Shown here: positions 1 to 8,608 of the stretch, one piece after another | Position numbering within the stretch: position 1 is the stretch's first letter | Layout: every line of letters begins with the position of its first letter | Assembly (NCBI GenBank): GCA_002278935.1 | Contig: NCJL01000005.1 | Span: forward strand, 1-64,000 | DNA: 64,000 bases | Source: Gallionellales bacterium 39-52-133 | Lineage (GTDB): Bacteria > Pseudomonadota > Gammaproteobacteria > Burkholderiales > Gallionellaceae | Direction: 5' to 3' | The notes under the pieces: model-generated | The model's database searches: none | What the model saw: only the letters and a program-made list of their open reading frames with translations | Told to the model about the DNA's origin: nothing | Position numbers and translations under genes: made by a program

Positions 1-89
1 AGCTGAATCATCGACCTCGCAAGTGCCTAGGCTATCGGACGCCTCATGAAGTCTTCCAAGAAGCTAAGCGTGGTGCGGTTGCAATGTGA
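1..89 (+). CDS. IS30-family transposase, C-terminal end only
   Basis: Frame 3 is open from the window edge to a TGA at 87-89 and reads LNHRPRKCLGYRTPHEVF followed by about ten more residues. The segment N-RPRK-LGYRTP-EVF is typical of the extreme C-terminus of IS30-family DDE transposases, so this is the 3' end of an insertion sequence whose body lies outside the window. The following ~60 bp hold a repeated ATGGGGTCA motif (about 99-120) that may belong to the element's terminal inverted repeat. Whether the complete transposase is intact cannot be judged. Confidence 0.75.
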   Translation, partial: LNHRPRKCLGYRTPHEVFQEAKRGAVAM

Positions 90-196
90 ATCCACCAATG
101 GGGTCACAATCAATGGGGTCAGACTCGATTGATTCAGCGGAAAAGCTGAAATCATACCCTCCTGATGGACTCTTCTGGCTCTTGTTGGATATTAAT

Positions 197-230
197 AATA
201 TTAAATATAATCAATATGTTATATAATTAA
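197..230 (+). promoter_or_regulatory. IHF-like dispersed motif, copy 1
   Basis: AATATT at 197-202 leads into AATCAATATGTTA at 209-221, which fits the IHF consensus WATCAANNNNTTR exactly, and is followed by more AT-rich sequence. It lies downstream of the selO stop. Five further intergenic copies share the same layout, an AATATT/TTATTC block then an A/T-rich step then the IHF core. IHF binding is inferred, not shown. Confidence 0.5.
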
Positions 231-329
231 AATTCCCTTCGTACTTCGATATACTCAGTGCGCATGGGAAGTTTATTGCGTGTGGTTTTTCATTCGCGCA
301 CCCAAACTCAACAGCACAAGCCTTGCATC

Positions 330-2078
330 CTACGAAGAACAACTGCAGTGTGATGTGCCACCCAGATTAAAGAACTGTTCATCCTTTTTTTTGTAATACA
401 GCGCTGCAACCTCTTCAGATTGTTCACTATAGGGGTCTTCCAGCACTTCGTGCAATTGGTGCACCTGGCTGTAATCGCCGCTGTCGGTGGCGTTGCGATA
501 GGCTTCTACCAGCATCCACTCCCTTGGTATGTATTTTGGATTGACTCGCTTCATGGCCGCCGACAGTTCTGCCGGGTTGCGCGCCTCTTGTTGCAAAGCC
601 GTGTGCCAATTTTGCAGCCATACATCCCAGCGTGCCTCCATCGCTGTGCTGTTTTTGGCATAGCCTCCGCGTGTCTCGTAGAAGCTGACTCGCAAATCAG
701 CCACTTGCTTGGGCAGGTTGGAGAGCTCCCGCCAGAAGATTGTGTAGTCCACCGGGGTTTCTGCCATTAGCGTGTGCAGTTCGGTGAAAAGCTCTGCATG
801 AAATTCGGCAAGGCCCATCTTTGCAGCCCACATGCTATTTAACTCGCGCTGCATGATTTTCGGCAGTTCATCCAGTATTTCTTGCAACGCCTGAATCGCG
901 CTTTCGTCCTGCTGCAGCAACGGCACGAGGGCAATGCAGAACATTCTGAAATTTTCCATGGCGGCCATGGGTTGGTTCATAAAGGAGAAGTGTTCGCCGC
1001 CGCCTGTCCACATTTGAAACGCCGGGTCATACGCTTCGATAAAGCCGAATGGGCCGTAGTCCAGTGTGCGCCCGCCCAAGGCGCAGTTGTCGCTGTTGAA
1101 GTTGCCCTGGCAATAGCCCACGCGTAGCCAGTGCGCAATTAATGTTGACAGCCGCACTGCAAACTCCCGCGACACGGCCAGCACTTTTTCGGTGAGGCTT
1201 GCATTGGTTTGGCTGAGTTGTGCGGCGAGGTCAGGGTATTCACGTTCGAGCACATGCAGGAAAATGGCTTCGAGCTCGGCAAGGGCATTGGGGTGTTCAT
1301 TTTTTCTGGCGCGGCGGCCAAACAGCTCGAGTTGCCCGACGCGCAGGAAGGAGGGTGCTGCGCGGGTGGTGATGGCGGCGGGTTCATCCACCGTGCGGTC
1401 CGGGTCTCTGGTTTTGGCGTTGGGAGAATACCAGGGGCGCGAGATGGTTTCACTCTGCGACACATACAGGCACAGCGCGCGGGTGGTAGGCACACCAAGT
1501 GCAGCCATCGCTTCTGACACCAGAAATTCTCGGATGCTGGAACGCAAGATTGCACGACCATCGCCCCCGCGGCAATAAGGCGTGGTACCACCGCCCTTGA
1601 GCTGAAACTCCCAGCGCTGATTGTCGGGAAGTGATACTTCCAGCACCGAAATGGCGCGCCCGTCGCCGTAGCCATTGCCAGTATTGAACGGGCAGTTTTG
1701 ATACATTTCCTGACCGTAGATGCTGAGCGCATAGCCGCTGGCCCAGCCGCTGCTGCGAATACGTTGCGGCTCTGCACCGGTGTTTGCGCTACTCACGGCA
1801 AGCGCTGGGTTGCCGGTAAAGAAATGCATGAAGGCATCATCACGGGCGAGGCTGTCGGGCAAGTTCAGCTCGTCGAAGAAACTGCGGCTGTGGATGACGT
1901 AGCGAGGGTTGGGCAGGGGGGTGGGTTCCACCTCGACGTAATGGCCGGATTTCACTTCGCGCATCCTTTTGTTGGGGACGTGGCGGGCCTGTTCTGGGTC
2001 TGCAGTGAGAGACTGCAGCAGAGAATAATCTGCGCGCTGCAGAAAAGCGCTAAAGGAGAGCGGGGCTGAGGTGGCCAT
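330..2078 (-). CDS. selO: SelO/YdiU protein adenylyltransferase (AMPylase)
   Basis: SelO is a pseudokinase-fold enzyme that transfers AMP from ATP to Ser, Thr or Tyr side chains and is linked to redox homeostasis. The 582-aa protein carries the family signature across its first third: SGWASGYALSIYGQEM, then YGDGRAISVLEV, then LKGGGTTPYCRGGDGRA and SSIREFLVSEAM, with a later NFNSDNCALGG segment in the catalytic region. It ends in HCSCSS; in eukaryotic SelO the equivalent residue three from the end is selenocysteine, here Cys. It is longer than the ~480-aa E. coli protein. It starts at an ATG with no closely spaced neighbour gene and is probably monocistronic. Confidence 0.93.
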   Translation of the reverse strand: MATSAPLSFSAFLQRADYSLLQSLTADPEQARHVPNKRMREVKSGHYVEVEPTPLPNPRYVIHSRSFFDELNLPDSLARDDAFMHFFTGNPALAVSSANTGAEPQRIRSSGWASGYALSIYGQEMYQNCPFNTGNGYGDGRAISVLEVSLPDNQRWEFQLKGGGTTPYCRGGDGRAILRSSIREFLVSEAMAALGVPTTRALCLYVSQSETISRPWYSPNAKTRDPDRTVDEPAAITTRAAPSFLRVGQLELFGRRARKNEHPNALAELEAIFLHVLEREYPDLAAQLSQTNASLTEKVLAVSREFAVRLSTLIAHWLRVGYCQGNFNSDNCALGGRTLDYGPFGFIEAYDPAFQMWTGGGEHFSFMNQPMAAMENFRMFCIALVPLLQQDESAIQALQEILDELPKIMQRELNSMWAAKMGLAEFHAELFTELHTLMAETPVDYTIFWRELSNLPKQVADLRVSFYETRGGYAKNSTAMEARWDVWLQNWHTALQQEARNPAELSAAMKRVNPKYIPREWMLVEAYRNATDSGDYSQVHQLHEVLEDPYSEQSEEVAALYYKKKDEQFFNLGGTSHCSCSS

Positions 2079-2198
2079 TTTGTGAGGTGCGATATACGTA
2101 AATGAATATACAGTTAGAAGCGGAAGGGGTGTTTAAGTTCGGGGTGGGCTGATTGTTCCATTACTGGAGGTGTGGTTGAGCTTTCCGTCATGCAGAAC

Positions 2199-2368
2199 AT
2201 TTTTAAATCCCTCCTAACCCCCCTTTGTGCGAGTTGGGCGAAATGCCGCCCATCCCTGCCAACCCCGATGCAAAGGGAGGAATGCTCTTCGACCATCACG
2301 ATACGGTTCCCCACTTTAGCAAAGGGGGGATAGGGGGGATTTGTCTGGTCAAGTTTCGATTGTCATGA
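2199..2368. repeat. Dispersed G/C-tract inverted repeat, copy a
   Basis: The segment begins TTTTTAAATCCCTCCTAACC and near its end has AAAGGGGGGATAGGGGGGAT, so the two ends are inverted repeats that could form a long imperfect hairpin. A GTCATGA box follows at about 2361-2368. Related copies lie at 3977-4095, 44409-44540 and 63186-63450. A 66-codon open frame across it is not believable as a gene. The family looks like a non-coding MITE or REP-like sequence. Mobility is inferred from copy number only. Confidence 0.75.
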
Positions 2369-2409
2369 TTTATGAAATCTCAATCAATATATCTTGGCAA
2401 TTCCAGCGT

Positions 2410-2754
2410 TCACTTCGCCTTCAGCGCATTGCCTGTATATTTGATTCCATCCCAGCCAAACTTCATAAAGTTACGAATATTCTGGTGATCCGTCGCTTCC
2501 GGATGCTTCAGCACATCATCACGATAATACGCACCGAAGCAGGCGAGAGTTTCCTGTGGTGTCAGGTTTTGCAGTTTGGCGAAGGCAAACAGTTTGCATG
2601 AGCCATTGTTTTGTCCGGCATCATTTTGCAATTCGCCATTCTTGAAGGCAGTGGGGGTGAAATTGTAGTTTGCATCAATCACCGCAATGGTGTCGGTAAA
2701 GGCGATGGATTCGGGCTGGATTTTGAGTTGTTGCAGGAGAGTCTGTATATTCAT
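2410..2754 (-). CDS. HopJ type III effector family protein
   Basis: A 114-aa protein starting MNIQTLLQQL, using the internal ATG at 2754 rather than the ATG six codons upstream, which lies in the AT-rich spacer. The sequence, including IAVIDANYNFTPTAF, NDAGQNNGSCKLFAFA and CFGAYYRDDV, matches the small HopJ family. The name comes from a Pseudomonas syringae effector, but the family is widespread in free-living bacteria and no type III secretion genes are seen here, so a secreted-effector role should not be assumed. It lies 22 bp downstream of a methyltransferase gene on the same strand and is likely co-transcribed with it. Function unknown. Confidence 0.85.
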   Translation of the reverse strand: MNIQTLLQQLKIQPESIAFTDTIAVIDANYNFTPTAFKNGELQNDAGQNNGSCKLFAFAKLQNLTPQETLACFGAYYRDDVLKHPEATDHQNIRNFMKFGWDGIKYTGNALKAK

Positions 2755-2785
2755 AATATTTAATATAATCATATAGTTAGTTATT
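2755..2785 (+). promoter_or_regulatory. IHF-like dispersed motif, copy 2
   Basis: AATATT at 2755-2760 then AATCATATAGTTA at 2767-2779, one base off the WATCAANNNNTTR core. It makes up nearly the whole 22-bp spacer between the HopJ gene and the methyltransferase gene and overlaps the latter's stop codon. Confidence 0.4.
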
Positions 2786-3919
2786 TTTAGTCAGGCGCCA
2801 CAGCGAGGTGGTTTCCGCCTTTCTGGCGGCGTGCAGCGGGTCGCTCGCATCGGCAGCGCGCGCGTGCTGCGGCTTGGTGTCTATTTTATCCAATACCTTT
2901 AACCCTGCGTTGGTGATCATTGCGGACAATTCGTCTTTGCCGCGCAAGCCCAGCAATTCAGCGAGGTCGGACATGATGAGCCAGCCTTCGCCGTGGGGTG
3001 CCAGGTGTGCGGCGAGTCCGTTGAGGAAGCCGCGCAGCATGCTGCTGTCGGGATCGTATACGGCGGCTTCGAGTGCGGAGCTGGGGCGGGCGGGGAGCCA
3101 GGGCGGGTTGCAGACGATCAGGGCGGCCTGGCCCTGGGGGTAAAGATCTGCCTGCACGATTTGTATTTGTTTGCTGTAGCCGAGGCGGGTGATGTTTTCA
3201 GTGGCGCAAGTCAAGGCACGCGCATTCTGGTCGGTGGCGACGATGTGTTGCACGCCGCGTTTGGCGAGGATGGCGGCGAGTACGCCGGTGCCGGTGCCGA
3301 TGTCGAATGCGCTGGCGTTTTGCGTGAGTGCCTCGGGCAATGGCGCATGGGCAACCAGCTCCAGATATTCGCCGCGTATCGGTGAAAATACACCGTAGTG
3401 CGGATGGATGCGTGCGCCGAGGGCGGGAATTTCCACGCCTTTTTTGCGCCATTCATGTGCGCCGATCAGGCCCTGCAATTCGCGCAGCGAAATGACATAG
3501 GTTTCATGTGCCTCGCCATACACCTCGCTGCATGCTTGCTGGCAATCCGGCGCACGGCGCAGCGGGATGGTGTGGTCGGCGTTGCAGGGAATCAGCAGCA
3601 TGCCCAGAATTTTTGCGCGCTGGATTTGAGTCTGGCGATATTGGTGAAAGGCTGCGGTGATATCGGCAGCCGGTTTGCGCGCGTCGGCCTTGGCATCAAT
3701 GCGCCGCGCGATGGCCTGCAATAGTTGCTTGGCATTTTGGTAGTCGCCGCACCATAACAATGCGGTGCCTTCGCTTGCCAGGTGATGGGCGTGGTCGGCC
3801 TTGATTGTGTCGTCGGCGAGTATCACACGCTTGGGCGCTGGCGTGCCACTTTCCGAACGCCAGCGCGCGGATTGTTCGGTGCCGGATTCGCTCCAGTGGA
3901 TGAGGTGATGGTCGCTCAT
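2777..3919 (-). CDS. Class I SAM-dependent methyltransferase (HemK/RsmC-like fold)
   Basis: A 380-aa protein. The SAM-binding motif I is FDIGTGTGVLAAILA in the middle of the protein (about residues 200-215), followed by an acidic post-I strand (VATDQN) and the catalytic NPPW motif in VCNPPWLPA, a motif shared by N-methyltransferases acting on RNA bases or glutamine (RsmC, RlmG, PrmC types). The N-terminal half, about 190 residues, is not recognised and could be a substrate-recognition domain. The substrate cannot be named from sequence. It is followed on the same strand by the HopJ-family gene after 22 bp. Confidence 0.8.
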   Translation of the reverse strand: MSDHHLIHWSESGTEQSARWRSESGTPAPKRVILADDTIKADHAHHLASEGTALLWCGDYQNAKQLLQAIARRIDAKADARKPAADITAAFHQYRQTQIQRAKILGMLLIPCNADHTIPLRRAPDCQQACSEVYGEAHETYVISLRELQGLIGAHEWRKKGVEIPALGARIHPHYGVFSPIRGEYLELVAHAPLPEALTQNASAFDIGTGTGVLAAILAKRGVQHIVATDQNARALTCATENITRLGYSKQIQIVQADLYPQGQAALIVCNPPWLPARPSSALEAAVYDPDSSMLRGFLNGLAAHLAPHGEGWLIMSDLAELLGLRGKDELSAMITNAGLKVLDKIDTKPQHARAADASDPLHAARKAETTSLWRLTKNN

Positions 3920-3976
3920 TGAAGATGAGCTGTTTTGTAATTTGTCATGGATGTACTGTAAATCTTTTAATAAACG

Positions 3977-4095
3977 ATGACACTTTTAAATCCCCCCTGG
4001 CCCCCCTTTATTAAAGTGGGGTAACAACAAAACCGCGAGAAGAGGAGGTTCCCCACTTTGCAAAAGGGGGGTTAGGGGGGATTTGAAGTTATGAA
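3977..4095. repeat. Dispersed G/C-tract inverted repeat, copy b
   Basis: Starts ATGACACTTTTAAATCCCCC at 3977 and ends in GGGGGGTTAGGGGGGATTTG, with an internal second hairpin (AAAGTGGGG ... CCCCACTTT). It shares the ATGACAC end with copy c at 44409. It sits between the divergently spaced methyltransferase and RIO kinase genes. Confidence 0.75.
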
Positions 4096-4114
4096 ATTGG
4101 GAGGGCAATAAATT

Positions 4115-4975
4115 TTAACGGCCTTCCTCCCGTTTCAGCTGCTGGTAGCGCAGCTTGGCCTCGTGGTCATCTTTTGCCGCCGTTATTTCTCGCATCACCG
4201 AACGTACATCGGCTTTCTTTTCGCTCTGCCTGAAGCGGCCCGTTAACGGCGTGTCGGGGAGCAGGTCGCCGTGCTGGTAAATCGCCCAGATTTCCTTGCC
4301 ATACTGGGTGTCTTTCAGCTCGGGGGCAAATTGGCCGAAATAATTGGCCAGATTTTCCACATCGCGCTCCAGCATGCGACTGGCATTGTTGTTGGCTGCG
4401 GCATCAATGGCCTGCGGCAGGTCGATAATGACGGGGCCTTGATCATCGACCAGTATGTTGAACTCGGACAGGTCGCCATGAACAATCCCGGCGCACAGCA
4501 TCAGCACGACTTGCCTGATCAGCATGACGTGAAATTCCCGCGCCTGTTCCGCTGTCAGCTTGACGTCATTGAGCCTGGGGGCAGGTTCGCCATTTTCAGC
4601 TTTCACCAGCTGCATCAGCAGCACGCCTTCGTAAAAACCGAATGGGTGGGGCACACGCACACCTGCGGCGGCAAGCTTGTACAGAGCGTCTACTTCGGCG
4701 CTCTGCCAGGCGGCCTCCTGTTCCTTGCGGCCATATTTTGTGCCCTTGGCCATCGCCCTGGCCTGACGGCTGCCTTTGACTTTGCGGCCTTCGGTGTAGT
4801 CGACAGCCTGATGGAAGCTGCGCAGGTTGGCTTCCTTGTATACCTTGGCGCAGCGGATTTCATCGCCGCACTGGACGACGTAGACCTTAGCTTCCTTGCC
4901 GCTCATCAACTCGCGCAGCACATGGTCGACAAGGCCATCCTCTACCAGTGGTGCGATTCGTTTTGGTATTTTCAT
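4115..4975 (-). CDS. RIO1-family serine/threonine protein kinase
   Basis: A 286-aa atypical protein kinase. It has the RIO nucleotide-binding region (SGKEAKVYVVQCGDEIRCAK, about residues 25-45), the catalytic loop HGDLSEFNILV near residue 165 with the invariant Asp and Asn, and the metal-binding IIDLPQA near residue 183 that replaces the DFG of ordinary kinases. The conserved RKVKGSRQARAMAKG stretch is the flexible loop typical of RIO1. In archaea and eukaryotes RIO1 acts in small-subunit ribosome maturation; the role of bacterial homologues is not settled. Starts at an ATG and stands alone between a dispersed repeat and the divergent transporter gene. Confidence 0.92.
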   Translation of the reverse strand: MKIPKRIAPLVEDGLVDHVLRELMSGKEAKVYVVQCGDEIRCAKVYKEANLRSFHQAVDYTEGRKVKGSRQARAMAKGTKYGRKEQEAAWQSAEVDALYKLAAAGVRVPHPFGFYEGVLLMQLVKAENGEPAPRLNDVKLTAEQAREFHVMLIRQVVLMLCAGIVHGDLSEFNILVDDQGPVIIDLPQAIDAAANNNASRMLERDVENLANYFGQFAPELKDTQYGKEIWAIYQHGDLLPDTPLTGRFRQSEKKADVRSVMREITAAKDDHEAKLRYQQLKREEGR

Positions 4976-5142
4976 GGGATTTTGCAGTGCATATTCAATC
5001 TAGCTCGGGAGTTTAACTTTGCAGGCTAGGCCGGAGCAAGCAACATTTCATCTTGTTGCGGTTATACTTGCATTTGTTTGATCAAGACCTTAGTCCTCGC
5101 TGGCCTTATGGTGAAATTCCACTTAATTTCCTGAAGTCATAA

Positions 5143-6750
5143 ATGAATATACCGTCAACAACAGCAGAAAATAAGCCGGCAGAAAAAACAACTGCCATTC
5201 AAAAAAATGTCGTTATTGCTGCCTGCTATGGCACTTTTCTGGAGTGGTACGACTTTCTGACCTTTGCTTCGCTGGCGATTTATTTCAGCGTGCTGTTTTT
5301 TCCTTCTGATAATCCGACTACCGCCCTGCTGGCGAGTCTGGCTACCTTCGGTGTCGGCATGGTGGTGCGTCCGCTGGGTTCGGCGATATTTGGTTCGCTG
5401 GCCGATAAATACGGGCGCCGGCCGATTTTTATCGCGACCATCGTGCTGATGGGCGCATCGACATTTGCGGTGGGCTTGTTGCCCACCTATGCGCAGATCG
5501 GCATGTGGGCGCCGGTGATGTTGCTGATATTGCGCCTGTTGCAGGGTTTTTCGGTGGGCGGCGAAATCGGCGGTGCATCGGTTTATCTGACCGAACATGC
5601 ACCTGCAAACCGGCGCGGAGCCTATACCAGCGTGCTGCAACTGATGGGGCCTTTGGGTATTCTGGTGTCAACTTTGCAGGTGGTGTTGCTGCAATACTGG
5701 TTAAGTGCCGAGGATTTTAATAACTGGGGCTGGCGCGTGCCGTTTCTGCTGTCTGCAGTGCTGTTGCTGATTTCGCTGAAGAGCCGTATGAGCCTGGTTG
5801 AGTCACCGGTATTTCAGCGCCTGCGCGAGAAAAATGGCCTGGCTAGCGCGCCCTTGCGCGAAATCATGAAAGACCGCCGCACGTTGGGGCGCATGGGCTT
5901 GCTGTTTATCTGCATCTCTGCTGGCGGGGCTTTGCTGTTTTTTACGTCGCAGGTGTATACCAACGTTTATCTTAAAAGCGTCGTCAGGCTTGAACCGCAG
6001 CTCGCCAGTACGCTGGTAATGCTGAGCACGCTCGCCTTGTTTCCGCTGACCATCTTTTTCGGCTGGCTGTCCGACAGGGTTGGGCGCAGGCCGGTGATAC
6101 TGGCCGGTATGCTGCTGGGCTGCGTGGCTTTGATGCCGGTTTACAAGGGCTTGTTGCACTATGGCAATCCGGCGATGCAGCGTTTCATACAAGAGGTGCC
6201 GGTTGTGCTGTATGGCGATGCCTGTTTTTACAGCCCGTTCTCCAAACCGCGTAACGACTGCGAACGCAATCAGGAACTGCTTACCAAGCTGGGCGTGACA
6301 CATACGCTGCAAGCGGAACGTGGCGTCAATTTAACCGAAGTGAGTATTGGTGAAGCAAGCCCGGTGGACGGCTTTAATCCGGCGGTCATCAGCGCGGTGC
6401 TCAAAAATCAGGGCTGGTCTGCAGTGGCCGACCCGGAGCAAACCAACGGCCTGATGCTGGTGCTGCTGCTGATCATTCCCGTGATTGCGCTTGCCCTTGT
6501 TACCGGGCCGCAAACCGCCGTGCTCGCCGAGCTGTTTCCGGCGCGCACCCGCTACACCGCCGTTGCGCTGCCGCACAATCTGAGTGCCGGCTGGATAGGC
6601 GGGCTTTCACCGTTTATGGTGACGCTGTTGAATGTCAAGGCGGGCGACGCCATATCAGGTCTGTGGTATCCGATAGGCCTGTTGCTGGTGGGGCTGCTGG
6701 TGGGTTTGTTGTTCCTGCCGGAAACGCGCAATGTATCGCTGGATGATTAA
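5143..6750 (+). CDS. MFS transporter, metabolite:H+ symporter (MHS/ProP-like)
   Basis: A 535-aa integral inner-membrane protein. The motif GTFLEWYDFLTF near residue 30 and DKYGRRP after the second helix are hallmarks of the metabolite:H+ symporter branch (ProP, ShiA, KgtP). RLLQGFSVGGEIGGASVYL is the conserved helix-4 region. The second half has DRVGRRP. Unusually, a ~75-residue hydrophilic insert (about residues 345-420, with two Cys in YGDACFYSP and KPRNDCERN) lies between late helices, making the protein longer than the usual ~430 aa. Substrate not predictable. The aminopeptidase gene follows after 19 bp, suggesting co-transcription. Confidence 0.9.
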   Translation: MNIPSTTAENKPAEKTTAIQKNVVIAACYGTFLEWYDFLTFASLAIYFSVLFFPSDNPTTALLASLATFGVGMVVRPLGSAIFGSLADKYGRRPIFIATIVLMGASTFAVGLLPTYAQIGMWAPVMLLILRLLQGFSVGGEIGGASVYLTEHAPANRRGAYTSVLQLMGPLGILVSTLQVVLLQYWLSAEDFNNWGWRVPFLLSAVLLLISLKSRMSLVESPVFQRLREKNGLASAPLREIMKDRRTLGRMGLLFICISAGGALLFFTSQVYTNVYLKSVVRLEPQLASTLVMLSTLALFPLTIFFGWLSDRVGRRPVILAGMLLGCVALMPVYKGLLHYGNPAMQRFIQEVPVVLYGDACFYSPFSKPRNDCERNQELLTKLGVTHTLQAERGVNLTEVSIGEASPVDGFNPAVISAVLKNQGWSAVADPEQTNGLMLVLLLIIPVIALALVTGPQTAVLAELFPARTRYTAVALPHNLSAGWIGGLSPFMVTLLNVKAGDAISGLWYPIGLLLVGLLVGLLFLPETRNVSLDD

Positions 6751-6769
6751 TTAACTGGCCGGGACTTTT

Positions 6770-8104
6770 ATGAACACTGCCTCAAAATCCATTTCATCCC
6801 AAGCAATTTCTGCGGAAACCAGGGCGCAGGCCCAGGATCTGCTGCACTTCATTGATGCCAGCCCCAGCCCGTGGCATGCGGTGCACAGCGTCGAGCAGCG
6901 CTTGCTGGCGCAAGGTTTTAAAGAGCTTCAGGAAGAAGAGCGCTGGAAGCTGGAAGCCGGCGGCAGCTATTATGTGGTGCGCGCCGGTGCCTCGATCATT
7001 GCGTTCAAACTGGGTCAGAAATTGCTGGCTGAAACGGGATTTCGCATGATAGGCGCCCATACCGATTCGCCCGGCCTGCGCCTCAAGACCCATGCGGCGC
7101 ACAAGAGTGACGGTCTGCTGCGCCTGGGTGTGGAAATATATGGCGGGCCGATACTGGCCACCTTTACCGATAGAGATTTGAGCCTCGCAGGCCGCGTGAA
7201 TATTCGCAGCGCGAAGGGATTTAACACGCGCCTGATTAAGTTTGACCAGCCCCTGGTGCGCCTGCCCAACCTCGCAATCCATATGAATCGCGACGTGAAC
7301 GAGCAGGGGCTGAAGCTGAACAAGCAGACCGAACTGCCGCTGCTGTTTGGTATCGCCTACGACAAGCTGAGTGCGCGTGAACAATTTATGGAGCATCTTG
7401 CTGCTGCATTGGGGGTTAATACGAATCAAATTCTGAACTATGAATTTAATGTGTTTGATACCCAGCAAGGCACATTCTGGGGTGCCGAGCAGGAATTTAT
7501 TGCCAACAGCCAGCTGGATAATCTGGCCTCATGCCATGCGGCTTTAACGGCGCTGCTGGCAAGCGACAAGCCTGATGCGACCGTGATCGCTGCATTTTTT
7601 GATCACGAAGAAGTGGGCAGTGAAAGCGCGGCCGGTGCGGGCGGCAGCTTTGCGGCAGATGTGATCGACCGTATATCCATCTCATTGGAACTGGATGAAG
7701 AAGCGCAGCATTGCACGGCTGCGAAGAGCTTATTCATCAGCGCCGATATGGCACATGCATTTCAGCCCAACTTCCCCCATGCCTATGAGCCCAACCATCA
7801 TGTGATGGTGAATGCGGGCCCGGTGATCAAAACCAATTCCAACCAGCGCTACAGCACCAGTGCCGATACCGCCGCGCGCTTTATGACGCTGTGCGAAAGC
7901 GCGGGCGTGCCGTTCCAGCATTACACCCACCGCACCGACCTCGGCTGCGGCAGCACCATCGGCCCCATTATCGCCTCGCGCCTTGGTGTCGCCAGTGTGG
8001 ATGTGGGTTCGCCGATGTGGGCGATGCACAGCCTGCGTGAAAGCGCGGGGGTGCAGGATGTGGGGTATATGATCGCGGTGATGAAGGCTGTGTTTAACAG
8101 CTGA
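6770..8104 (+). CDS. apeB: M18 family aminopeptidase (aspartyl aminopeptidase type)
   Basis: A 444-aa dinuclear metallo-aminopeptidase of the M18 family, which removes N-terminal acidic or other residues from peptides in the cytoplasm. Metal-binding motifs are visible: GAHTDSPGLRLK (His and nearby Asp), NSQLDNLASCHA (bridging Asp), FFDHEEVGSESAAGAG (catalytic Glu pair), and HRTDLGCGSTIGP near the C-terminus. The internal histidine-rich segment AHAFQPNFPHAYEPNHH is typical. Length agrees with the family (420-480 aa). It follows the transporter gene closely; a link between peptide turnover and the transported solute is only a guess. Confidence 0.92.
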   Translation: MNTASKSISSQAISAETRAQAQDLLHFIDASPSPWHAVHSVEQRLLAQGFKELQEEERWKLEAGGSYYVVRAGASIIAFKLGQKLLAETGFRMIGAHTDSPGLRLKTHAAHKSDGLLRLGVEIYGGPILATFTDRDLSLAGRVNIRSAKGFNTRLIKFDQPLVRLPNLAIHMNRDVNEQGLKLNKQTELPLLFGIAYDKLSAREQFMEHLAAALGVNTNQILNYEFNVFDTQQGTFWGAEQEFIANSQLDNLASCHAALTALLASDKPDATVIAAFFDHEEVGSESAAGAGGSFAADVIDRISISLELDEEAQHCTAAKSLFISADMAHAFQPNFPHAYEPNHHVMVNAGPVIKTNSNQRYSTSADTAARFMTLCESAGVPFQHYTHRTDLGCGSTIGPIIASRLGVASVDVGSPMWAMHSLRESAGVQDVGYMIAVMKAVFNS

Positions 8105-8136
8105 AGTGTATCTGGCTGGTTTCCCAGTAATTTCAA

Positions 8137-8164
8137 TTGACTTATCAGTTAATTCCGGTAGAAT
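8137..8164 (+). promoter_or_regulatory. Sigma-70 promoter of the rpsF operon
   Basis: TTGACT (-35, 8137-8142), a 16-bp spacer and TAGAAT (-10, 8159-8164), followed by a GC-rich discriminator CCGCGCTCCC. A GC-rich discriminator is a known feature of stringently controlled stable-RNA and ribosomal-protein promoters; control by ppGpp is inferred. Confidence 0.7.
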
Positions 8165-8183
8165 CCGCGCTCCCTAAAACCTT

Positions 8184-8210
8184 GCCCTACCGTTACGCAT
8201 GACGGAGGGC
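8184..8210 (+). ncRNA. Probable S6:S18-type leader hairpin
   Basis: GCCCT pairs with AGGGC (8184-8188 / 8206-8210) and CCGT with ACGG (8190-8193 / 8202-8205), with a single bulged A at 8189 and an 8-nt loop. It sits in the rpsF 5' UTR, 20 bp before the start codon. A hairpin with a bulge next to CCG, upstream of rpsF, matches the described S6:S18 leader motif, which mimics the rRNA site of the S6-S18 heterodimer and allows autogenous repression. Identification rests on position and shape; no covariance model was run. Confidence 0.6.
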
Positions 8211-8230
8211 TACAACCATAAGGAGATGTA

Positions 8231-8608
8231 ATGCGACACTACGAAATCGTATTTATCGTGCATCCCGACCAGAGCGAGCAGGTTCCTGCAATGGTCGAGC
8301 GTTATCGCACGTTGGTGACTGGCAAAAACGGCCAGATTCACCGCCTGGAAGACTGGGGTCGCCGTCAACTGGCTTACCCAATCCAGAAAATTCACAAAGC
8401 TCACTACGTTATGATGAACATTGAATGCGACCAGGAAACTCTGGACGAGATTGAACACGCATTTAAGTTTAACGACGCGGTGTTGCGTCACCTGACGATC
8501 AAGATGAAAGCTGCTGTTACCGCTCCTTCCGCAATGATGCGGGAAGAGAAGTCGCGTTCATTTGCAGGCGATGCACCGGCTGAAGTTGCTGCTGTTGCTG
8601 CTGCTTGA
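8231..8608 (+). CDS. rpsF: 30S ribosomal protein S6
   Basis: A 125-aa protein starting [18 protein letters not shown], the standard S6 N-terminus; S6 binds S18 on the platform of the 30S subunit. [18 protein letters not shown] is the conserved central segment, and the C-terminus is an Ala-rich tail. A strong Shine-Dalgarno sequence AAGGAGATGTA precedes the ATG. It is first in the operon rpsF-priB-rpsR-rplI; its stop codon overlaps the priB start. Confidence 0.98.
   Translation: MRHYEIVFIVHPDQSEQVPAMVERYRTLVTGKNGQIHRLEDWGRRQLAYPIQKIHKAHYVMMNIECDQETLDEIEHAFKFNDAVLRHLTIKMKAAVTAPSAMMREEKSRSFAGDAPAEVAAVAAA

Noticed and set aside
2114..2314. 66-codon open frame on the minus strand
   Set aside because: It lies wholly in the G/C-tract repeat at 2199 and its flank, has no ribosome site and no conserved look.
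2410..2754. Type III secretion effector function for the HopJ-family protein
   Set aside because: No secretion genes are in the window and the family is widespread in non-pathogens; the name is historical.
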